From Candidatus Omnitrophota bacterium (GTDB taxonomy: Bacteria; Omnitrophota; Gorgyraeia; Duberdicusellales; Duberdicusellaceae), in NCBI GenBank assembly GCA_016932855.1, contig JAFGCB010000002.1, positions 1-34,913 of the forward strand: a stretch of DNA of 34,913 nucleotides, read 5' to 3'. Positions 29,217-34,913 of the stretch are shown here, in pieces. The notes under the pieces are model-generated. The model saw only the letters and a list, made by a program, of their open reading frames with translations. It ran no database searches and was not told the origin of the DNA. The position numbers and the translations under genes were made by a program. Position 1 is the stretch's first letter. The number at the start of each line of letters is the position of its first letter.

Positions 29217-29277
29217 AATAATCTAAAAGTTAGCATTATACTAAATCTTGACTCTCGCTAGCCCGGTGTCGAAAGGC

Positions 29278-29305
29278 TTGACTTACTGGAAAAGAGGAGT
29301 AATAT
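29278..29305 (+). promoter_or_regulatory. Promoter of antiporter gene (TTGACT-16-TAATAT)
   Basis: TTGACT (29278-29283), 16 bases, TAATAT (29300-29305). Start near 29312 with a leader of about 28 bases to ATG 29340. Another TTGACT occurs at about 29248, unpaired. Confidence 0.5.
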
Positions 29306-29339
29306 CGTATTTTTAAACTCCTTCTGTCCGGATAAAAAA

Positions 29340-31037
29340 ATGATCGAACCTATTACCTACATATTAAACAAAATATCTCTAGCCCACCTAAATGTATTGT
29401 TCCTCTTAGGCCTTGCCCTGTTTGGGGGCACCGTAGGAGGAAGGTTATTTCAGAAAATCAAAATCCCTCAAGTAGTTGGGTATATTATTATCGGGCTTAT
29501 TATCGGCCAAACAGGTTTAAAAATAGTAGGTCAAGATATAATTCTCTCTCTTGAGCCCTTTAATTATTTTGCCTTAGGGCTAATTGGATTTATGATCGGA
29601 GGAGAACTTAAGGGTGAAATATTCCGTAAATACGGTAAGCAGCTGATCATTACTTTACTCTGCGAAGGAATAACCCCCTTTCTATTAGTAACTCTGTTCA
29701 TAAGCGTTATAGGTTTCTTATTTTTCGGAAGTTGGAAAATCTCCGTTGCCCTGGCCTTATTATTCGGGGCGATTGCTTCAGCCACTGACCCTGCGACCAC
29801 CGCCGAAGTATTAAAAGAGTATAAAACGCGAGGCCCTTTAACTAGAACGATATTAGGCATAGTCGCCTTGGATGACGGACTTGCCTTAGGCCTCTTTGTT
29901 ATTGCCTCGAGCATAGCCGGAAGCTTAATAGGAAAAACCCAAACCAGCCTCTTTAAACAATTCATCAACCCCATTTACGAAATCGGAGGAGCTCTGGCCG
30001 TAGGAGCCATATCAGGAATAATACTTTCAAAAATTTTAAGAAAATACTCTGAAAAGGAAAGGCTTCTTGCTTTTTCCGTAGGCATAGTCCTAATTGTTAC
30101 CGGCCTTTCCATGGCCATACACGTTGAAATGCTTTTAGCCGCTATGACCTTAGGAGTAATTGTTTCAAATTTTACTCCTCGTAAAAGCAAAGAAGCCTTC
30201 ATGCTTGTCGAAGCGTTTACTCCGCCTATTTATGTACTCTTCTTTGTCCTTGTGGGAGCAAAACTTAATCTCAATCAAATGAACTATATTACCGTACTCC
30301 TGGGAATCATATATCTTTTCGGCACCATAACCGGAAAATTTATCGGCTCACGTTTTGGAAGCACGATATCGAAAGCTCCCAAGTCCGTAAGGCTTTACCT
30401 GCCTTTGGGGCTTTTCAGCCAGGCAGGTATTGCCATAGGCCTTTCCATCTTAGCTGCCCAGTATTTCCCCGGAACCCTCGGAAACACCTTGATCATTGTA
30501 ATTACTACCACAACCTTCATTCTACAGCTTGTCGGACCGCCTTTTGTCAAACTTGCCGTAACCAAAGCGGGAGAAGTAGGCCTTAACGTTACCGAAGAAG
30601 ACCTTATGGATAAACTAAACGTAAATGAAATGATGGACAAAAACCCTCCCCTTATCTACAACAACATGCCTTTAGCTGAAATCATAAAAATATTCAGCCA
30701 AAGCACAAACCTGTATTACCCCGTAATAAACCTTAAGAAAAAATTTCTAGGAATTATCACTGTCGATAACATTAAAAATACTTTTATGGAAAGCGGCCTC
30801 GAACAGCTCTTAAATGCCGTCGATCTTATGGAATCGGATATTCCCACCGTTACTCCTGAAAATTCACTTCGCCAGGCAAAAGAGCTCTTTGATCGCTATA
30901 ACCTGGAATGCCTGCCTGTGGTTACAAAAGAAGGCGGGCTGGAAGGTTTTATGGAAAGAAGAATATTTAACAAAGCTATTTCCACAAAAATGATGCAATT
31001 GAAGAAACAGGTTGATTTCCTTGAAGACAGCAAGTAA
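29340..31037 (+). CDS. CPA2-family cation:proton antiporter with CBS domains
   Basis: A 565-aa membrane protein: about 12 membrane helices (1-420) with the ion-binding D-D pair in I-V-A-L-D-D-G-L-A-L-G (about 176-186) and Q-V-V-G-Y-I-I-I-G-L near the N-terminus, then a cytoplasmic pair of CBS motifs (about 430-555: P-L-I-Y-N-N-M-P-L-A-E-I-I-K, L-R-Q-A-K-E-L-F-D-R-Y-N). It exchanges Na+ or K+ for protons; CBS domains suggest adenine-nucleotide regulation. It resembles KefB/NapA-type exchangers but lacks a C-terminal RCK/TrkA domain. Confidence 0.9.
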   Translation: MIEPITYILNKISLAHLNVLFLLGLALFGGTVGGRLFQKIKIPQVVGYIIIGLIIGQTGLKIVGQDIILSLEPFNYFALGLIGFMIGGELKGEIFRKYGKQLIITLLCEGITPFLLVTLFISVIGFLFFGSWKISVALALLFGAIASATDPATTAEVLKEYKTRGPLTRTILGIVALDDGLALGLFVIASSIAGSLIGKTQTSLFKQFINPIYEIGGALAVGAISGIILSKILRKYSEKERLLAFSVGIVLIVTGLSMAIHVEMLLAAMTLGVIVSNFTPRKSKEAFMLVEAFTPPIYVLFFVLVGAKLNLNQMNYITVLLGIIYLFGTITGKFIGSRFGSTISKAPKSVRLYLPLGLFSQAGIAIGLSILAAQYFPGTLGNTLIIVITTTTFILQLVGPPFVKLAVTKAGEVGLNVTEEDLMDKLNVNEMMDKNPPLIYNNMPLAEIIKIFSQSTNLYYPVINLKKKFLGIITVDNIKNTFMESGLEQLLNAVDLMESDIPTVTPENSLRQAKELFDRYNLECLPVVTKEGGLEGFMERRIFNKAISTKMMQLKKQVDFLEDSK

Positions 31038-31069
31038 ACTTTTATATTAAAGAAAAGAAAGGCGCTCTT

Positions 31070-31603
31070 ATGAATAAAAAAGTAATTTCAAGGCTGGCCG
31101 TATTTTGTTTAATTCTTCTGCTTTATGCCTGTACGGCAAAGGAACAAGGGCCGACCATGGAAATTCCTGACTTGGGATTGTCGATGATAATACCCCTGGA
31201 ATGGAAACAAGGCACCCTCTTAACCGGCCAAGAAGAAAAATTCATCGAACAAGCAGGCGGAAATTACTGCTTTAAAGACGCTCTCTTAAGATATCCTTAC
31301 ATAAGCGTAGGGCTTTTGTCCTTGCCCAAAGACGCCTCTTTAACTCAATACGCTCCAAGCCTTTCCTACGGCAATATTCTATCTAAGACAAATAAGTCTT
31401 TAGGCGGTCTTAAAGCCCTGGAAGTAATCGAGAAAGATTTTGACGCTTTTAAGCCCGGAGAGAAAATTCCGATTCGAGCCATGCATATGTATATTCAGAA
31501 AGAAAATAAAATAATCTGGGTTTCCTACTGGGTGTTTGAAAAAGACTTTGATAATTATAAGAACCTTGCCCGGAAATCTTTCGATTCCATAAAAATAAAA
31601 TAA
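31070..31603 (+). CDS. Lipoprotein of unknown function
   Basis: A 177-aa lipoprotein: signal sequence with lipobox L-L-Y-A-C (Cys at about residue 21) followed by a beta-rich domain with P-L-E-W-K, Y-I-S-V-G-L-L-S-L-P-K-D-A-S and a final W-V-S-Y-W-V-F-E-K-D-F. I do not recognise a family. A ribosome-binding site AGAAAGG precedes it, and the next membrane-protein gene follows 13 bases downstream, so they are probably one operon. Confidence 0.7.
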   Translation: MNKKVISRLAVFCLILLLYACTAKEQGPTMEIPDLGLSMIIPLEWKQGTLLTGQEEKFIEQAGGNYCFKDALLRYPYISVGLLSLPKDASLTQYAPSLSYGNILSKTNKSLGGLKALEVIEKDFDAFKPGEKIPIRAMHMYIQKENKIIWVSYWVFEKDFDNYKNLARKSFDSIKIK

Positions 31604-31616
31604 AAAGGAGTAAGAA

Positions 31617-32057
31617 ATGAACAGAGACCAAGAACGTTTGAAAACTCTCTCTGTCTTTCATTATATAGTCGGAGTTATGTATGCCTTATTTAGCTTCCTG
31701 CCACTTATTCACGTCATCTTAGGAATAATAATGCTTGTTGCCCCCGAGAGCATGAAAGGCAACTCCGGACCCCCTCCGGCTGCTGCCGGCTGGGTGTTTG
31801 TTTTTATCGGCGGATTCTTTATACTGGTCGGATGGTGTTTTGCCTTATCTTTAATTCTTGCCGGAAGATTCCTGATTCGAAGAAAAAACTACTTATTTTG
31901 CATGATTGTAGCAGGCGTAAGCTGTCTCTTTGTGCCTATAGGAACTATCTTAGGCATATTCACATTAATCAACTTATCTAAGGAATCTGTAAAAGAGCTC
32001 TTCAAGCCAAAGGCTTCATCTGCACAGATATTATTCGACAATAAAGAAAATATTTAA
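31617..32057 (+). CDS. Membrane protein of unknown function (DUF4870-like ending)
   Basis: A 146-aa protein with about four membrane segments (about 14-42, 60-90, 96-118) and a C-terminal I-G-T-I-L-G-I-F-T-L-I-N-L-S-K-E-S-V-K-E-L-F, a pattern I have seen at the end of many small uncharacterised bacterial membrane proteins. No active-site motif is visible. An AAAAAGGAG site precedes the ATG. It lies between two lipoprotein genes. Confidence 0.65.
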   Translation: MNRDQERLKTLSVFHYIVGVMYALFSFLPLIHVILGIIMLVAPESMKGNSGPPPAAAGWVFVFIGGFFILVGWCFALSLILAGRFLIRRKNYLFCMIVAGVSCLFVPIGTILGIFTLINLSKESVKELFKPKASSAQILFDNKENI

Positions 32058-32072
32058 ATCCCTTAAGGCTAT

Positions 32073-32357
32073 ATGAATAAGTTTATACCCTTGTTATTAA
32101 CCCTTATTATTTGTGGATGCGCCGCTAAAACAACGCGCGTAGATCAATCGCGTAACCTGGTCGAAGTATACGACCAACGAGAAAATCTCGAAGGTTACAG
32201 CAGCGAGCAAATACTTAAAAGATTCGGCCGTCCTCAATCAAGGGAAAAAACCTTCGTGCATAAAACACCTCTGATCCACTGGTATTATAAAAACCTCTAC
32301 GCTAATATGAAAATCACTTTTGTAAACGGCATTGTCTACGAAGTGGAATACTATTGA
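32073..32357 (+). CDS. Small lipoprotein, BamE/SmpA-like fold possible
   Basis: A 94-aa lipoprotein with lipobox I-I-C-G-C (Cys at about 16) and a core S-S-E-Q-I-L-K-R-F-G-R-P-Q ... W-Y-Y-K-N-L ... V-N-G-I-V-Y-E-V that resembles SmpA/OmlA (BamE-type) domains, where a helix carrying Q-V-x-x-x-x-G-x-P precedes W-x-Y. That assignment is tentative. It closes a set of three small envelope genes. Confidence 0.6.
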   Translation: MNKFIPLLLTLIICGCAAKTTRVDQSRNLVEVYDQRENLEGYSSEQILKRFGRPQSREKTFVHKTPLIHWYYKNLYANMKITFVNGIVYEVEYY

Positions 32358-32467
32358 TTAAGCCTTAAGAAAACCTGCCTGTCGTCTTGCGAACCCCCTA
32401 GAAATTAATTGTAAAAATAGAAAGAACCCCTATAATATAGTTCTTTATAGCGAGCGCAAATAAAGTC

Positions 32468-32606
32468 GTTATTTAATTGTTATTCCTGGTTATTTGGTTG
32501 TTATTCATAATTATCTATAGTTATCTCTTTTCGGCAAAGATGCGTTGTTAATTGCAGAAAATACTAACGCCTAACCATTAGCAACCGATAGCAACTATTA
32601 GTAACG
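32468..32606. repeat. Two opposing TAAC/GTTA phased arrays
   Basis: GTTAT (once ATTAT) recurs at 32468, 32479, 32489, 32500, 32510 and 32520, spaced 11, 10, 11, 10 and 10 bases. Then TAAC/CAAC words recur at 10-base steps from about 32565 to 32605. GTTA is the complement of TAAC, so the two arrays face each other and could form a long imperfect hairpin. This fills most of the 273-base spacer before the MATE gene. Confidence 0.7.
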
Positions 32607-32630
32607 TGTTAATAAATCCAATCATTGACT

Positions 32631-33980
32631 ATGTCCCAAAAACCTAACCTTACCGTAGAACCCGTAGGCAGAAAGTTAACCCTGCTAACCATCCCGATGC
32701 TTTTCGGCATGTTCTCAATGGTTACCTTTAATATTGTAGATACGTTCTTCGTGGGCCGATTAGGAACCAAAGAACTGGCTGCTATGGGCTTTACCTTTCC
32801 TGTGGTATTTTTAATCGGGGTTATTGCCTTAGGCCTAGGGACTGCTACTTCTTCGGTAATCTCACGAGCCATAGGTCAAGGCGACCATAAAGAAGTAAAA
32901 AGGCTTACTACTGACAGTCTCAGCCTGGCCTGCCTCATAGTTTTTTTATGCGCTCTTGCGGGATTAGCCACCATGACGCCTGTCTTTAAACTACTGGGTG
33001 CTAGCTCTGAAATAATCCCTTTAATAAAAAATTACATGACCATCTGGTATGTAGGGGTGGTCTTTCTCATTGTGCCCATGGTCGGCAACAACGCCATAAG
33101 AGCCTCGGGAGATACGCTTTCCCCGGGAATTATTATGACCCTGGCTTCAGTTATAAACGCCGTATTGGATCCGCTGCTTATTTTCGGGCTGGCTGGCTTC
33201 CCCCGGCTGGAGCTCAAAGGAGCGGCTCTGGCTACGGTCATTGCCCGGGCTATGACTCTGGTGATCTCTTTGCTCATATTAAGCCGTAAGAAAAAAATGC
33301 TTGATTTTTGCTTGCCCCCAATACAAACCCTTTTGGATTCCTGGAAAAAAATTCTTTATATCGGCATGCCCACGGCTTTATCCAATATTCTTTTTCCTTT
33401 AGCAATGGGAGCGATAACAAGGCTGGTATCCCAATTCGGACCAGCGGCGGTGGCTGCGGTCGGCGCAGCCATACGCATTGAAACTTTTACCCTGATGATA
33501 ATAATGGCTCTCTCAAGCGCGGTTATTCCTTTTGTGGGACAAAATTGGGGAGCTAAAGAGTTCGAACGGGTAAAACTGGCCCAACAATACACCAGTCGTT
33601 TCTCCTTATGGTGGGGGATAATAAGCGTGTTAATCTTTATTATAGCCGCGGTTCCTATCGGCCGCCTTTTCAGCAAAGACGCCGAAGTAATAAGTTATAT
33701 AATCCGCTACCTCTGGATTGTACCCCTTGGGCACGGCCTAAGAGGCATCGCTATGCTTACGGGATCGGTCTTTAACGCCATAAATAAGCCTCTGCACTCG
33801 GCGCTTCTTAATCTGGTGCGGACCTTTATCTTATATGTTCCTTTTGCCTACCTTGGAGCCCACCTCCTGGGGCTTAACGGCATCTTCATAGGAATTACCC
33901 TGGCAAATATAATTACCGGGGCAGTTGCCTTTCTTTGGATTAATAGGACTCTCGAGTCTAACGTAAAGCTATATGCGTAA
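32631..33980 (+). CDS. MATE family efflux transporter
   Basis: About 449 aa, 12 predicted membrane helices. MATE signatures: T-I-P-M-L-F-G-M-F near the N-terminus, N-I-V-D-T-F-F-V-G-R-L-G, S-G-D-T-L-S-P-G-I-I-M, N-A-V-L-D-P-L-L-I-F-G, and in the second half G-A-A-I-R-I-E-T-F and V-G-Q-N-W-G-A. Such proteins export cationic compounds using Na+ or proton gradients. ATG 32631 is chosen over the TTG at 32625; no good ribosome-binding site is visible. The following gene overlaps by eight bases. Confidence 0.92.
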   Translation: MSQKPNLTVEPVGRKLTLLTIPMLFGMFSMVTFNIVDTFFVGRLGTKELAAMGFTFPVVFLIGVIALGLGTATSSVISRAIGQGDHKEVKRLTTDSLSLACLIVFLCALAGLATMTPVFKLLGASSEIIPLIKNYMTIWYVGVVFLIVPMVGNNAIRASGDTLSPGIIMTLASVINAVLDPLLIFGLAGFPRLELKGAALATVIARAMTLVISLLILSRKKKMLDFCLPPIQTLLDSWKKILYIGMPTALSNILFPLAMGAITRLVSQFGPAAVAAVGAAIRIETFTLMIIMALSSAVIPFVGQNWGAKEFERVKLAQQYTSRFSLWWGIISVLIFIIAAVPIGRLFSKDAEVISYIIRYLWIVPLGHGLRGIAMLTGSVFNAINKPLHSALLNLVRTFILYVPFAYLGAHLLGLNGIFIGITLANIITGAVAFLWINRTLESNVKLYA

Positions 33981-34632
33981 TCTATACATATTATTACTCA
34001 TCCTGCTTACCCTGCCGATTAACCGCCTCTATGGGCAAAATTTTAGCTATTTGGAGAAAACAGACCAAGATTCAGTTTATATAAACTGGCGGATAGAGGA
34101 AAAACCCAACTTTATCGTGCTTATTTCCACCAGAACCAACGGCGAAAAACAAATTATAAAACACGATAAAAATCTATCTGTCTTGGAATGGCTTTTTATA
34201 AACCCCAATACGAATACCGACATCAGGGCAAAAAGACAAAACAATATTATTCTAATTAAAGGACTGCATAAAGGCTTAAAAGTAGAGCGGAAGATAAAAA
34301 TTGATAATCACTCCTGGTATCAAAAAGTATCGTTTTCACTGACCTCTTTTATAAATTCGGCTGAATCTTCGCTAATATTCTGGTCTTTACGCACCGACGT
34401 ACTTAAGCCTTTCAAGCTAAAAGCTCTAAAACAACAGACAGAAAACCTCAATCTGGAAGGCAAAGAAACTAAAGCCCGAAGAGTTAAAGTAACTCTTAGC
34501 GGCCTGCGCTCAATGTTCTGGCATAGCGATTACTGGTTTAGAGAGAAAGACAACCTTTTCATAAAATACAAAGGGATTGAAGGCCCTCCGGGAACTCCGC
34601 CCACCGTAATAACCCTCCAAAACAGCCAATGA
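33973..34632 (+). CDS. Exported protein of unknown function
   Basis: A 219-aa protein with an N-terminal signal peptide (about 1-22, L-Y-I-L-L-L-I-L-L-T-L-P) and a beta-rich remainder (Y-I-N-W-R-I-E-E, W-Y-Q-K-V-S-F-S-L, F-W-H-S-D-Y-W-F-R-E-K). I do not recognise a family. It overlaps the MATE gene by eight bases, so it is probably co-transcribed with it. The last + strand gene in the window. Confidence 0.65.
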   Translation: MRNLYILLLILLTLPINRLYGQNFSYLEKTDQDSVYINWRIEEKPNFIVLISTRTNGEKQIIKHDKNLSVLEWLFINPNTNTDIRAKRQNNIILIKGLHKGLKVERKIKIDNHSWYQKVSFSLTSFINSAESSLIFWSLRTDVLKPFKLKALKQQTENLNLEGKETKARRVKVTLSGLRSMFWHSDYWFREKDNLFIKYKGIEGPPGTPPTVITLQNSQ

Positions 34633-34640
34633 TATTTTAA

Positions 34641-34760
34641 AATACCGATAATCGTAAATCGGTAGCACAGCTGGAAACGTTTATCGTTGAAAGTAAGAAG
34701 AAATTAATACGGTGCACATAAGACCTAAGACGATTCAAGCTACGTAACCGAACGACAAAG
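34641..34760 (-). repeat. ~120-bp intergenic element, copy B (inverted)
   Basis: The reverse complement of copy A at 5920-6041 (see there for block identities). TACCGAT/ATCGGTA at 34643-34664 forms a perfect 7-base inverted repeat with an 8-base loop in this copy only. Confidence 0.7.
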
Positions 34761-34861
34761 GATAGATTATTAAACTTAAAAAGTTAATTGATAATTTTCC
34801 AACGGACAGCAAAGCTAACTGCCTGAAGCCTATTGACTCATTAAAGAATGTTACCGAAGGG

Positions 34862-34886
34862 GGCCGTGGTAAGAATTCCGACGGCC
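34862..34886. other. GGCCGT/ACGGCC hairpin near window end
   Basis: GGCCGT (34862-34867) pairs with ACGGCC (34881-34886) around a 13-base loop. The words CTGCCTGAAG (34820-34829) and TTGCCTGAAG (34904-34913) flank it. A truncated ORF or RNA could start here, but the window ends too soon to tell. Confidence 0.35.
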
Positions 34887-34913
34887 AAAGTGAAGATTGA
34901 ATATTGCCTGAAG

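Noticed and set aside
29564-29974. 136-codon minus-strand frame inside the antiporter gene
   Set aside because: Shadow of membrane-protein codons in the antisense frame; the + strand gene is clear.
34848-34913. Possible truncated ORF from ATG 34848 to the window end (22 codons)
   Set aside because: Too short, no ribosome-binding site and no recognisable motif; an in-frame stop lies just upstream.
34738-34913. Open minus-strand frame at the window end
   Set aside because: Its residues show no family pattern, it crosses the repeat element and no start is inside the window.
1-34913. Prophage, transposon or defence island
   Set aside because: No transposase, integrase, phage or restriction gene was recognised; the ATPase at 18305 alone is insufficient evidence.

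Overview
This window reads as one co-directional stretch of a diderm (Gram-negative type) bacterial chromosome. All roughly 50 genes lie on the + strand, the DNA is AT-rich, and coding is dense with short spacers. The best taxonomic guess is the PVC superphylum, most likely Candidatus Omnitrophota. That is an inference from a PVC-type 'small basic protein' (24072-24302), diderm features (TonB/TonB-dependent receptor, heptose genes, lipoproteins, type II secretion pseudopilins) and the general gene mix. The window opens inside a trinucleotide microsatellite, a plausible contig edge, so the first gene is 5' truncated.

Layout. (1) 3-1601: gspI (3' end), gspJ and gspK, minor pseudopilins of type II secretion. 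(2) 1714-5914: a corrinoid locus with a DUF6580 membrane protein, a cobalamin riboswitch with terminator-type platform, a Dph6-like ATP pyrophosphatase, a BtuB-like TonB-dependent receptor and a TonB-like protein. (3) 6116-14470: MEMO-family protein, DUF1844, Trm112-like protein, aroQ, Xaa-Pro peptidase, EF-P, accB, accC, Asp23, AmaP-like anchor, a PPi-type phosphofructokinase and gmhA, closed by a terminator. The aroQ-peptidase-efp-accB-accC-asp23 order is that of Bacillus minus the sporulation genes. (4) 14569-17394: heptose adenylyltransferase followed by thiamin genes thiD2-thiE-thiC. (5) 17493-25926: tRNA-Gly(CCC), a LysM/degenerate LytM protein, an ATPase of unknown role, phosphodiesterase, HIT, dNTPase, HD-GYP, SPOR, small basic protein, SH3 protein and site-2-type protease. 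(6) 25923-29216: aroB, two PilZ proteins with a 50-aa zinc-finger protein between them, DUF4416, and a 52-aa RHH/AT-hook protein. (7) 29340-34632: CPA2 antiporter with CBS domains, three small envelope proteins, a MATE transporter and a secreted protein of unknown function.

How genes connect. TonB would energise the BtuB-like receptor, and the riboswitch would shut off the ATP pyrophosphatase/receptor pair when cobalamin is plentiful. The HD-GYP and the two PilZ proteins suggest c-di-GMP turnover and sensing. GmhA and the HldE C-terminal-type enzyme give ADP-heptose for LPS. AroQ and AroB are two shikimate steps. AccB, AccC and Asp23 belong to fatty-acid synthesis.

Structure beyond genes. 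The spacers hold several short-repeat families: helically phased TAAC/GTTA arrays (10-11 bp spacing) at four places, heptamer arrays, and a ~120-bp element present twice in opposite orientation (about 5920-6041 and 34641-34760). At least three genes appear to be transcribed leaderless from recognisable promoters. I saw no CRISPR array, transposase, phage gene or rRNA.
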